Source: Lysinibacillus sphaericus OT4b.31
GTDB lineage: Bacteria; Bacillota; Bacilli; Bacillales_A; Planococcaceae
Reading direction: 5' to 3'
DNA length: 64,000 bases
Assembly (NCBI RefSeq): GCF_000392615.1
Contig: NZ_KB933398.1
Location: 1,331,729-1,395,728 of the forward strand
Position 1 is the first letter of the stretch; each line of letters opens with the position of its first letter. Under the pieces are notes generated by a model that saw only the letters and a program-made list of their open reading frames with translations, was not told the DNA's origin and did not search any database. Positions 52,217-60,813 of this stretch are shown here, in pieces. The translations under genes and the position numbers were made by a program.

Positions 52217-53386
52217 ATGTTAGGGAAGTATTTTGACTATAATGCCACTACCCCTCTTCGTGAGGAAGTGGCTTCAATTTTGATAGATAATTTATTGATA
52301 TTTGGTAATCCCTCAAGCACACATTCTTTTGGTCAATTAGCGAAAGAAAAAATAGAGGAGGGGCGTTCACAAGTAGCTGCATTAATTAACGCAGATTGCT
52401 CAGAAATTTTATTTACTTCTGGCGGTACAGAGTCAATCAATACTGCTTTAAAAGGATTTTTCTTTGCCTGTGATAAGCGACCATTTCATATCATCACCTC
52501 TAAAATCGAACATTCGGCGACCTTAGAGCTGTGTCATTATTTAGCTTCACTTGGTGCAGAAATTACCTATTTACCTGTAGATGCTAATGGATTTATCGCT
52601 TTAGAAGATTTAGAGAATGCTATCAATGAACATACTGCATTAATTTCGATCATGTACGCGAATAATGAAATTGGTACCATTCAACCAATTAAAGAGATGG
52701 CGAAATGTGTTAAGCAAATAAATAAGGATATTTTCTTTCATGTAGATGCTGTACAAGCGCTTGGGAAAATCCCTATAAATGTTCAAGATTTAGAAGTGGA
52801 TGCGCTATCGCTAGCGGCTCATAAAATATATGGTCCTAAGGGTGCGGGCGCATTGTACTTAAAAAATGGGACCAACCAGTTGGTTCAGCTACTTCATGGT
52901 GGTGGGCAAGAAAACGGCCAACGAGGAGGTACTGAAAATCTATTGGGTATCATTGGATTTGGTAAAGCTTGTGCTTTAGCGAGGGAAGACTTATTGCAAC
53001 ATAAACACAATACATTTGCTTTAAGAAACTATTTCTTAGATAAAATAAAAAATGCCATTGAACAAATTGAGATGAATAGTCCGGAAATTGAAGGTGATAT
53101 CTTACAAAATACCTTTAATATATCCTTTACGAATATTAGAGCAGAAGCCCTGTCGGTTCTTTTAAGTCAATTATATGGAATTGCGGTGTCTATTGGTTCT
53201 GCCTGTAGTGCAGAAAAGGCTGAACTCTCCCATGTATTGCTTGCGCTCGGACTATCTGAAGAAAGAATTAAATCTTCTATTCGTATTAGTTTTGGCCTTT
53301 ATACAGACTATAAAGATATTGATTATCTTGTTGACAGTCTGACAGAAGCTGTCACCCGTCTAAGGAGCATTCTCCCTGTAGGATAG
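52217..53386 (+). CDS. Cysteine desulfurase (NifS/IscS-like)
   Basis: A 389-residue class V aminotransferase-fold enzyme that takes sulfur from cysteine. The PLP lysine is Lys203 in SLAAHKIYGPKG, and the persulfide cysteine is Cys330 in IGSACSAEKAELSHVL. Also present are GGTESIN and the EHSATLELC segment. The ATG at 52217 has TAGGAGG upstream, 11 bases after the NifU stop. It resembles IscS/NifS more than SufS because the cysteine sits on the extended loop. It probably supplies sulfur to the NifU-like scaffold. Confidence 0.93.
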   Translation: MLGKYFDYNATTPLREEVASILIDNLLIFGNPSSTHSFGQLAKEKIEEGRSQVAALINADCSEILFTSGGTESINTALKGFFFACDKRPFHIITSKIEHSATLELCHYLASLGAEITYLPVDANGFIALEDLENAINEHTALISIMYANNEIGTIQPIKEMAKCVKQINKDIFFHVDAVQALGKIPINVQDLEVDALSLAAHKIYGPKGAGALYLKNGTNQLVQLLHGGGQENGQRGGTENLLGIIGFGKACALAREDLLQHKHNTFALRNYFLDKIKNAIEQIEMNSPEIEGDILQNTFNISFTNIRAEALSVLLSQLYGIAVSIGSACSAEKAELSHVLLALGLSEERIKSSIRISFGLYTDYKDIDYLVDSLTEAVTRLRSILPVG

Positions 53387-53400
53387 AAAGGAAGAATAAA

Positions 53401-54357
53401 ATGGATAATTTAAAAATGGTGGCACCTGTGCGCTCAAAATTTATGATGGAAGAAATGATAGAGGCGGGTGCAAATGAAATCTATTTTGGCGTCTCTAATC
53501 CACTTTTTCAGCAGATGTCTTTTGATAATAAGTTTCAGACAGTAGCTGACTACCCTGCCCACTTTTCGGATTGGGATGATTTAGACGACATTATGGCTAT
53601 GGCTAAAGCTCATCAAATTAAAGTCATATTTATGGCAAATACCCCTTTCATTCCAAACAGCTTAGAGACAAGTTTTCAAAGCCATGTTTATAGAGCCCTT
53701 GAGAAAGGTGTAGATGCTATTACAATTTCTTCTATGCAATCTCTAAATCTTCTAAAGAATGTAGAGAAGAATATTCAAATGATTTCGGGTTCGCAATTAG
53801 CGCCAGTCAATAAATATGGGGCAGAAATTTTAACAGAATTAGGTGTAAGACGTATAACGATTTCACAGTCCATGACATTAGAAGAAATTCAGTCACTGCG
53901 AAATTTAGATGTAGAACTAATGATTACAGGCAATTTTGGAACAGGTAGCATAGCTAATTATTGTCGCTTATGGGAAAGTCCAAATAATAATGAAATGGGA
54001 GAAGGCGTTAGAACACTATATCGAATACTGTCCCCATTGAACAATCAAATAAATCAGCATCATATTTTAGATAGCGCAACGGATTGTAGCTTGTGTAATT
54101 TAGAAGATTTAGTCTCGTCTGGTGTGACTGCTATCAAATTTATCGGAAGGGAGGCGCCTAATCCTGTTACATTAGCTATGGTGGTCAATATGTTTAATGA
54201 ATGGAAAGAAATGGGCGTTTCTGGATTCTCTATAGAACAAAAAATGAAAGTAATGGAGCAGGAGCAGTTAATGTGGATTATGAAATGGGTGCCACGCTTT
54301 TGTGAAAAATGCCGATGTAGTTACAAATCAACTGCTATTACAAAAACATACATTTAG
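53401..54357 (+). CDS. U32-family protein, UbiU-like
   Basis: A 318-residue U32 protein beginning VAPVRSKFMMEEMIEAGANE, which folds as a TIM barrel with the usual ANEIYFGV segment. Cysteines occur at 188 (NYCRLWE), 229 and 232 (TDCSLCNLEDL) and 301, 304 and 306 (FCEKCRC). The LCNLEDL...VTAIKFIGREAP block matches the SKDL...LKIEGR region of UbiU. Size is close to E. coli UbiU (331). UbiU acts with UbiV in oxygen-independent hydroxylation and needs a 4Fe-4S cluster. A second U32 gene follows 11 bp later. The role in this pathway is inferred. Confidence 0.82.
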   Translation: MDNLKMVAPVRSKFMMEEMIEAGANEIYFGVSNPLFQQMSFDNKFQTVADYPAHFSDWDDLDDIMAMAKAHQIKVIFMANTPFIPNSLETSFQSHVYRALEKGVDAITISSMQSLNLLKNVEKNIQMISGSQLAPVNKYGAEILTELGVRRITISQSMTLEEIQSLRNLDVELMITGNFGTGSIANYCRLWESPNNNEMGEGVRTLYRILSPLNNQINQHHILDSATDCSLCNLEDLVSSGVTAIKFIGREAPNPVTLAMVVNMFNEWKEMGVSGFSIEQKMKVMEQEQLMWIMKWVPRFCEKCRCSYKSTAITKTYI

Positions 54358-54368
54358 GTGGTGCTTAT

Positions 54369-55244
54369 TTGAAAACGCCATTAAAAGAACTACGGATTCA
54401 CCACGAATATTTATATGAAGTAACCGAAGAAATTTTAGGGAACTATCAAGTTGTTTCTTTAGGACATTCAGGGTGCCACTATAAAATGAATGGCATTGAA
54501 GAGCAACATATCCTTTATTTATTGGAACGAGATAAACGAGTCAAAATCGAAATGCCTATTTTATTCGAAACAGCTATGAATGAATTTTTTACGAGGATGC
54601 AGCGTTTTTTTCATTATGAAATAAATTTAATCATCAATGATTGGGGAACAATGCGTTTTTTAGCACAACAGCAACTGCCGTCAACAGTGTCCTTATCGGT
54701 AGGCAGACAATTAGCTTTTAGTTATGGGAACTGCCCATGGTATGAAGATATTTTACAGTACGAAGATCAGACAATTAAAGAGAATTACTTACAATTGAAT
54801 ATTGCAAATCCTGCAATGATAAAGCTACTAAAAGAACATGGTGTGGCAGAAATAGATGCAGATCTAAATGCTTACATGAAAAATTCAGTGAACCTGCTAA
54901 GAGATGAAGGGATAAAAGTTAATGGTTTTTTGCATTACCCAATGGTATCCACTTCGAGGTCCTGCCATACACTCAGACTCTATAACGAGCCATTAGGAAA
55001 TTGCCAGCATTTATGTAATAACGGCATTACGATTGAGCCGAGAGAACGGTGGAATAGATTTGAGGATGTAACAGTAAAGATTTCCAAAGAAAATAGAGAA
55101 AAAATGGGTAATTTAATTATTTATGGAAATATCGTTGTCCAGGATATTAAGCGGCACAACGAAAGCATACCGTTTGAAGTGGATTCATTGTGCGACGATG
55201 CAAGATTTTCACCAATACTTCTTAAAGAGGAGGCAATAAAATGA
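54369..55244 (+). CDS. U32-family protein, UbiV-like partner
   Basis: A 291-residue divergent U32 protein (UbiV is 292). Cysteines at 36, 199, 212 and 216 reproduce the 13- and 4-residue spacing of the UbiV cluster ligands 180, 193 and 197, with Cys36 in the place of Cys39. The segments INDWGTMRFLAQ and STVSLSVGRQL match the barrel strands of UbiV. The start is TTG behind AGGTGG. Stop and the next ATG overlap. Together with the preceding gene it should form a heterodimer with two Fe-S clusters. Confidence 0.8.
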   Translation: MKTPLKELRIHHEYLYEVTEEILGNYQVVSLGHSGCHYKMNGIEEQHILYLLERDKRVKIEMPILFETAMNEFFTRMQRFFHYEINLIINDWGTMRFLAQQQLPSTVSLSVGRQLAFSYGNCPWYEDILQYEDQTIKENYLQLNIANPAMIKLLKEHGVAEIDADLNAYMKNSVNLLRDEGIKVNGFLHYPMVSTSRSCHTLRLYNEPLGNCQHLCNNGITIEPRERWNRFEDVTVKISKENREKMGNLIIYGNIVVQDIKRHNESIPFEVDSLCDDARFSPILLKEEAIK

Positions 55245-56401
55245 GTAACATTCAGGAAAAGAGTTTAACGCAAGATATTTTAACAAAATTGGATGATATT
55301 ATAGTTGATTTCGTTGCACCAAACGCGGCTCATATTGATAAAGAGAGAGCTTTCCCGAGAGAAAATATTAACGAGATTGGACGAAATGGCTTATTAGGCT
55401 TAATAATTCCACAGCAATTGGGCGGATTAGAAGCTCCTCTATCTTTATATAAAGAAACAGTTATCAGGTTAGCTCAAGCTTGTGCTTCCACGGCACTTAT
55501 CTATGTGCAACATATGTCGGCAGTTTCTATTTTATTATATGGAAAAGATAGTGATTATATAAAAAATATTTTAAGTAAAATTGCACAAGGTCATTGTCTT
55601 ACAACGATTGCACTGAGTGAAGCGGGTTCAGGCTGCTATTTCTTTTTACCTGTAAGCCAGGTACGTAGCACTGACAACGGCCTTCGCTTAAAAACTAATA
55701 AAATTATGGTGACAAGCGCAGGAGAGGCAGATTTGTATGTCATAAACTCCAAAGCAACATTTGCTAAAAATTCTATGCAAAGTAACTTTTTCGCAGTTTC
55801 GAGTAATTATGATGGAATTGAAGTAGGTGGCACATGGGAAGGCATGGGACTGAGAGGTAATCAAAGTGCACCGTTAAATATAGATGCGTATTTAAATCCA
55901 GAGATGCTTATTGGAGAAGAAGGAGAAGGCTTTAAAATTACGCGTGAAGCATTGCTTCCAATGGGACAGATTGGTATTTCAGCAGTAAATATTGGGATTG
56001 CTAAGGCGATTTATAACGAATCAGTAACCTATGTGAAGAAACGCTTTTATACACATATTAATACGAATCTCTCTGACTTCCAAAGTATTCAACAAATGGT
56101 AGGGGAAATGAAAGTACTATGTGATCAAGCGGAAACAGCTTTAAATGCCTTTGTGCAACGGATGGAAAACAAGGAAGTAGATATGGTTAGTACATTAGAG
56201 GTTAAAGTAATGGCTTGTCAAACAGCACTAAGAGTGGCAGAAATAGGTTTAAAAGTTTGTGGAGGCCATGCTTATTCAGCCAATACACCAATAGAGAGAT
56301 ACATTCGCGATAGTATGGCGGGAACAGTCATGGGACCGACGCCAGATGTGTTAAAAGAATTAATCGGAAAAATTGTATTGGATGTGCCTACGCAGCTGTA
56401 G
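55241..56401 (+). CDS. Acyl-CoA-dehydrogenase-like flavoprotein
   Basis: A 386-residue three-domain ACAD-fold protein: N-terminal helices, a middle beta domain with TTIALSEAGSG (about 125-135) that contacts FAD, and C-terminal helices with ICVGG-like VCGGHAYS. The usual catalytic glutamate block (YEGT near the C-terminus) reads AGTVMGPTPDVLKELIGK, so the base is missing at that place. Relatives of this kind include enzymes of secondary metabolism that oxidise or hydroxylate carrier- or CoA-bound substrates. AGAGGAGG precedes an ATG that overlaps the previous stop. Confidence 0.88.
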   Translation: MSNIQEKSLTQDILTKLDDIIVDFVAPNAAHIDKERAFPRENINEIGRNGLLGLIIPQQLGGLEAPLSLYKETVIRLAQACASTALIYVQHMSAVSILLYGKDSDYIKNILSKIAQGHCLTTIALSEAGSGCYFFLPVSQVRSTDNGLRLKTNKIMVTSAGEADLYVINSKATFAKNSMQSNFFAVSSNYDGIEVGGTWEGMGLRGNQSAPLNIDAYLNPEMLIGEEGEGFKITREALLPMGQIGISAVNIGIAKAIYNESVTYVKKRFYTHINTNLSDFQSIQQMVGEMKVLCDQAETALNAFVQRMENKEVDMVSTLEVKVMACQTALRVAEIGLKVCGGHAYSANTPIERYIRDSMAGTVMGPTPDVLKELIGKIVLDVPTQL

Positions 56402-56442
56402 TTGATTCAATATTCCATGTAATGGATGAAAGAGGGTTGAAA

Positions 56443-58164
56443 ATGCCAAATCAAACTGAGCCTAAATATGGAGGTATGAAGCAAGTACTAGCGGTTAGTT
56501 TAGGTTTGTTTTTAGTATTTTTAGATAGTACGGTGGTCAATATTTCTCTCCCTAATATAATGAATGATTATCACATTAATTTGAATTTAGCTTCCTGGAT
56601 AATCAATTCCTTTGTACTGACACTAGCGATATTGTTAATTACTTTAGGGAAAATAGCAGACTTTTTTGGAAGGATTAGAATTTTTTTAGTTGGAGTTATT
56701 GTATTTGCGATTAGCTCCCTTTTGTGCGGCATGGCACCTACGGTAGAAGTTTTAATAGCTGCTCGTGTCTTACAGGGAATTGGAGGAGCTATGATTATAC
56801 CTACTAGTATGATGCTCGTAAGAACTGCTGTGCCACCTGAAAAATTAGGGCTGGCAATGGGCATTTGGGGAGCAGTTGGTGCGCTTGCAGTAGCTATTGG
56901 CCCAAGTCTTGGGGGAGTTGTAACTGAATTTATAAATTGGCGTTGGATTTTTTATATAAATGTGCCAGTTATCATGATAGCTTTCCCTTTCATCTTAGTA
57001 GCTTTTAAAGGAAGTAGAGACGTTAAATCACCATTTAAATTAGATGTACTAGGCGTGATCGTCGTTAGTATTGCGCTTTATTTTTTAACATTTGCCATAT
57101 TACAGGGTGAAAAACTAGGCTGGACTTCTACAACCATCTATATATATTTCACTATTAGTTTAATTGCCACTCTATTATTTATCTTTATAGAGAAACGGAC
57201 AAATTTACCTTTAGTTGATTTTACAATATTTAAAAATAAACACTATTTAGGTGGAATTCTTTCGAACTTTTTAGGTGGCATTTTGTTAATGGGAACGTTA
57301 ATTTTATTGCCAATTTATCTTACTCAGGTGAAGGAGTTTACTACATTACACGCTTCGTTTTTAATTACACCATTATCAGCAGTAATGTTAGTAGTTGCAC
57401 CAATTGTTGGAAGATTAATTGATAAAATTGGTTATCAGATTCCAATGCTTTTTGGCTATGTATTTACAGTTATAGGTTTTGTGTTCTTATTGAAATTAAC
57501 ACCTGATACAGAATTTTCTATGCTCATTACCATGATGTCTTTACTAGGTACGGGGTTAGGGATCATCATGGTTACAAGTGTAACTGTTTGTACGGTTTCT
57601 GTTTCAGAAAAGCATGTGTCTTTAGGGTCAGGTATTTTTGCCACTGCACGAAATCTTGGAGGAGCTCTTGGTGTATCTTTATTTGTATCCATTACACTAA
57701 GTTTTCTAAATCAATATGCGAATGATGTTGTTGCAGACGGGGTGGCACGCTTTGAAAATAGCAATATGCCTGATGCTGTAAAAACCATTGCGATTGAGAA
57801 TCTGCAAGGAAAAAAAGATACGTTATTTGAAGGGGAAAGAAAAGTAGAGAATTTTGTAATTCCTCAGGAAATGCAAAATCAATTTGTTGCAAAGAAATTG
57901 GAGGAAACGTTAAAACAAATGCCTCAAGCAGTAGAAGTTAATGCTACTCCAGACATAGAAAAGAAAGTAACTGCGACGGTAAATGTAGAAATAGCAAATA
58001 TAGAGAAGGAAGTTAATCATATTCAAAATACTATACAGAGTGACGCACAAGGTTATATTGCGGAGGCGATGACGAAAGCATTTTGGTGTGGATTACTTTT
58101 AACTTGTATCTTTAGTTTATCATTAATTTTTTTAAGGAAGAAACAAGTAGAAGAAATTCTTTAA
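56443..58164 (+). CDS. DHA2-family (EmrB/QacA) MFS exporter
   Basis: A 573-residue transporter of 14 helices with motifs FLDSTVVNISLPNI (helix 1) and GKIADFFGRIRIFL, and the antiporter motif GAVGALAVAIGPSLGG. A long hydrophilic segment of about 120 residues with coiled-coil character separates the last two helices, larger than in QacA. ATG 56443 is chosen because AGAGGG sits 6 bases upstream. As the last gene of the operon, it is the likely exporter of or resistance factor for the pathway product. Confidence 0.9.
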   Translation: MPNQTEPKYGGMKQVLAVSLGLFLVFLDSTVVNISLPNIMNDYHINLNLASWIINSFVLTLAILLITLGKIADFFGRIRIFLVGVIVFAISSLLCGMAPTVEVLIAARVLQGIGGAMIIPTSMMLVRTAVPPEKLGLAMGIWGAVGALAVAIGPSLGGVVTEFINWRWIFYINVPVIMIAFPFILVAFKGSRDVKSPFKLDVLGVIVVSIALYFLTFAILQGEKLGWTSTTIYIYFTISLIATLLFIFIEKRTNLPLVDFTIFKNKHYLGGILSNFLGGILLMGTLILLPIYLTQVKEFTTLHASFLITPLSAVMLVVAPIVGRLIDKIGYQIPMLFGYVFTVIGFVFLLKLTPDTEFSMLITMMSLLGTGLGIIMVTSVTVCTVSVSEKHVSLGSGIFATARNLGGALGVSLFVSITLSFLNQYANDVVADGVARFENSNMPDAVKTIAIENLQGKKDTLFEGERKVENFVIPQEMQNQFVAKKLEETLKQMPQAVEVNATPDIEKKVTATVNVEIANIEKEVNHIQNTIQSDAQGYIAEAMTKAFWCGLLLTCIFSLSLIFLRKKQVEEIL

Positions 58165-58170
58165 GTTTTC

Positions 58171-58197
58171 GGTAGGGAGAAGTAAATCCCTACCGAT
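58171..58197 (+). terminator. Hairpin after the exporter gene
   Basis: TCGGTAGGG pairs with CCCTACCGA over a 9-base loop. Only a weak T-rich tail follows, so termination efficiency is uncertain. Confidence 0.6.
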
Positions 58198-58334
58198 TAA
58201 AATTGATTTTCGATATGTAGATAGTCATTATTTTATTCGCAATATTTCGATTAACTTTCATACATAATTCAAAGTGAGCAAAAAATAAGGAAAATTTTGA
58301 GTAGTAAGATACCATACTTTTGATAGAAAACAAT

Positions 58335-58343
58335 TGTTATAAT
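58335..58343 (+). promoter_or_regulatory. Extended -10 promoter of the transglutaminase-like gene
   Basis: TGTTATAAT is a perfect extended -10. TACTTT (58315-58320) is a weak -35, 17 bp upstream. It lies in a 240-bp gene gap that otherwise shows nothing. Confidence 0.6.
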
Positions 58344-58405
58344 AGTAAATATATAGAAAAAGTTAAAAGATTGTTGTGGAGGATAACTGAAAAGGGTGAG
58401 AAAAG

Positions 58406-59101
58406 ATGGAAAAATATTTGGAACCGACAGCAATGTTAAATTTTAATGATGAAATGTTTCAGCAACTAGTAAAACAACAGGGCTGGGGCAACTTAGATTA
58501 TGAAGATAGAATCAGGCAGATTTATGATTTTGTCAGAAATGAAATTAAGTTCGGGTATAACCGAGGAGATGATATACCTGCTTCGGAAGTGTTGCAAGAT
58601 GGCTATGGGCAATGTAATACAAAAAGTACACTGTTAATGGCTTTACTAAGAGCTGTTGGCGTTCCTTGTAGAATTCATGGTTTCTTTATTGATAAAAAGA
58701 TGCAAAAGGGTGCATTAACTGGTATCACGTACCTATTAGCGCCCAATAAAATTGTCCACGCATGGACAGAGGTGCATGTAAATGATCAATGGATTGCCCT
58801 TGAAGGTGTAATTATAGATGATTCTTATTTGGAACAAGTAAAAAATAGACTTTGTAGTTTTAATGATGGTTTTATAGGGTATGGAATTGCTGTTAAAGAT
58901 AAGGATAATATAAATCTATGTTGGACTGGTGAAAGTGTATTTGTTCAAAGCTTTTCTATAACAGATGATTTAGGAATTTTTAATAACCCGGATGAACTAT
59001 TTTTGAAGTATAACAATACAGGAAATAAGCTAAAGCGCTTAATGTTTAATAGAAAAAGAAAAAAAATTAATCGAAGATTGGATATATTGAGAGATCAGTG
59101 A
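58406..59101 (+). CDS. Transglutaminase-like cysteine protease-fold protein
   Basis: A 231-residue cytoplasmic protein of the transglutaminase-like superfamily. It has the catalytic cysteine in DGYGQCNTKSTLLMALLRA (Cys70) and histidine in IVHAWTEVHV (His118). The third residue, usually Asp in a W-x-x-x-D context, is not clear; Glu133 or Asp137 could serve. The tail is very basic (RKRKKINRR). No signal peptide is seen. It stands between the biosynthetic operon and the quorum-sensing genes with its own promoter. Role unknown: amide-bond cleavage or formation is the family's chemistry. Confidence 0.82.
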   Translation: MEKYLEPTAMLNFNDEMFQQLVKQQGWGNLDYEDRIRQIYDFVRNEIKFGYNRGDDIPASEVLQDGYGQCNTKSTLLMALLRAVGVPCRIHGFFIDKKMQKGALTGITYLLAPNKIVHAWTEVHVNDQWIALEGVIIDDSYLEQVKNRLCSFNDGFIGYGIAVKDKDNINLCWTGESVFVQSFSITDDLGIFNNPDELFLKYNNTGNKLKRLMFNRKRKKINRRLDILRDQ

Positions 59102-59114
59102 GTCGTCTTTATTT

Positions 59115-59160
59115 AAGGAAAAAAATGAGTCTACTTGCTAAGTTGAATGCATGTAGACTC
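59115..59160 (-). terminator. Terminator of the comP-comA-comQ operon
   Basis: GAGTCTAC and GTAGACTC (59127-59160) form the stem. On the minus strand it is followed by ATTTTTTTCC. It separates convergent transcripts. Confidence 0.75.
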
Positions 59161-59186
59161 CTATTTCTACACTATATGACATGATG

Positions 59187-60128
59187 CTAAAATTTTAGAT
59201 TTATTAGCTTTTCGCGTGCTATGTTCGAGATAGGTAAACCTTCAATGCTATTTATAAATTTACGGTGGTAAATTTTTTCGATTACATTACAATATTGAAT
59301 AGCTCCACCATGACGTATGATTTTCATAAAATGGACTTTTTCTGAATCTGCTAAATGAGTAAAGTTTTGCTTACTATTATAGTAATTTTTTATAGGGCGA
59401 AAATCGTCGTCATCTATGCAAAGATAGTAAAGGACTGGTAAAGTTATTTTTTTTATATGTAAATCACTTATATGGTAATCTGTTAACAAATCGTGCACAT
59501 CATTGCGGATTTGAGCAATGATACCTAGATAGTTAGAATATGTTTTAATTATATCCAATGTTTTTTCTGAGACATTACCCGCTCCTAATACACAGGCCAA
59601 TTGCATAAGTGAACCTGATTTCAAGCTAGCCATTTCTAAATATTCTGTTTCAGTAGTGATTCGATTGTAAATATCCTTTTGCTGTCCATTAATGGATTGC
59701 AACAATAGGCTATGAATTTGCTGGCTCATGAAATTTCTAACCTCGAAACAACAATCTAATAAAGTAATTTGATTGAACGCAGATAGTAAGAAACCAATAA
59801 TTATATTTAAATTTTCATCAAAATTGACCTCAGACCAAGGATAAATAGCTGCATCTTTGTCTTGAATATCATCTAAAATGTCTGCTGCTAAAATAATGAG
59901 CTCCATAACTACTTGAAGCTCTCTTTTTTCCTTAAAAGTTTGCTGCTCTCTAAAGATGGAATAATGAAGTTCGGTTAGTAGGGCAAAATTAATACTTTGA
60001 TGAAATTTAAAACTTACATAACTTTGGGCAAGATTTTGCAAGTAGTGATCTGTAAAAGATGTCTCAATTAGCTGATTTGCTATTAGTATTAATTCTTCAC
60101 GTAATTGAATGTTGTAGCGTGTCTCCAT
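59187..60128 (-). CDS. comQ: ComQ-like isoprenyl transferase
   Basis: A 313-residue all-helical polyprenyl-synthase-fold enzyme. It has the first aspartate motif DDIQD (Asp86, Asp87, Asp90) in ELIILAADILDDIQDKDA and a second NDVHD in YLGIIAQIRNDVHDLL. The segment GQQKDIYNRITTETEYLEMA and the end GGAIQYCNVIEKIY align with B. subtilis ComQ from memory. ComQ attaches a farnesyl or geranyl group to the ComX tryptophan and helps process it. ATG 60128 has AAGGAGG, so the 35-codon upstream extension was dropped. It follows the ComA-like gene by 47 bp, whereas B. subtilis places it before comX. Confidence 0.88.
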   Translation of the reverse strand: METRYNIQLREELILIANQLIETSFTDHYLQNLAQSYVSFKFHQSINFALLTELHYSIFREQQTFKEKRELQVVMELIILAADILDDIQDKDAAIYPWSEVNFDENLNIIIGFLLSAFNQITLLDCCFEVRNFMSQQIHSLLLQSINGQQKDIYNRITTETEYLEMASLKSGSLMQLACVLGAGNVSEKTLDIIKTYSNYLGIIAQIRNDVHDLLTDYHISDLHIKKITLPVLYYLCIDDDDFRPIKNYYNSKQNFTHLADSEKVHFMKIIRHGGAIQYCNVIEKIYHRKFINSIEGLPISNIAREKLINLKF

Positions 60129-60175
60129 TAAAAAATTCCTCCTTGTACAAAAACGCGTGACTACAGTAATAAAAA

Positions 60176-60808
60176 TTATATTTGACTTTTGTTTAATACT
60201 TTTGCAACTGCTTCGGAACGAGAGGTGACACACAACTTTTTATATATTTTTGTTAGATTATATTCAACTGCACGAATACTCATAAAAAGTTCATCTGCAA
60301 TATCTTTATTGCTGGAACCTTTTGCTAAACTCTCTAATATATCTAGCTCTTTTTGCGAAAACACTTGACGATGATCAGCAGTTAATAAACCTTGTGAAAA
60401 GTTTGAAGGTGACGACCGTATCAGCATTTCTCTCGGTACTAATACATAGCCGTTTAACACAGCCTGTATATTCAAAACTAAAACCTGATATGAGGCAGAT
60501 TTACTTATGATTCCATAAATACCTAGTTCGATTAACGTATTAAATTGAAAGGAGTAGTCAAATCCTGTATAGAAAATGATTTTAGCATCAGCATGCGTTT
60601 TTAAGATTTTTTTTGATAATTCAATTCCCGAACAGTTAGGCATATTAATGTCTAGTAAGTAAATATCAAAAGATTTTTTTTTAATGGCTTGTATAACCTG
60701 TTGACTATCTAACAAATAAGTAATATCAAAATTTGTTACTTCTTCTAGTATATTTTTTGTACCGAGACCAACCATTGGGTGGTCATCTACAATTAATATT
60801 TGAGTCAT
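60176..60808 (-). CDS. comA: ComA-like NarL/LuxR response regulator
   Basis: A 210-residue response regulator. The receiver has the acidic pair Asp8-Asp9, phospho-accepting Asp53 in YLLDINMPNC and a switch lysine in GIISKSAS. The C-terminal LuxR-type HTH is LAKGSSNKDIADELFMSIRAVEYNLTK, where the recognition helix reads SIRAVEYNLTKIY, like ComA's paired helix. ATG 60808 has GAGG 8 bases upstream; a GTG at 60817 overlaps the kinase stop. Its partner kinase is directly upstream. TTGCGG half-sites in the comX promoter agree with a ComA-type DNA specificity. Confidence 0.88.
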   Translation of the reverse strand: MTQILIVDDHPMVGLGTKNILEEVTNFDITYLLDSQQVIQAIKKKSFDIYLLDINMPNCSGIELSKKILKTHADAKIIFYTGFDYSFQFNTLIELGIYGIISKSASYQVLVLNIQAVLNGYVLVPREMLIRSSPSNFSQGLLTADHRQVFSQKELDILESLAKGSSNKDIADELFMSIRAVEYNLTKIYKKLCVTSRSEAVAKVLNKSQI

Positions 60809-60813
60809 TGTTA

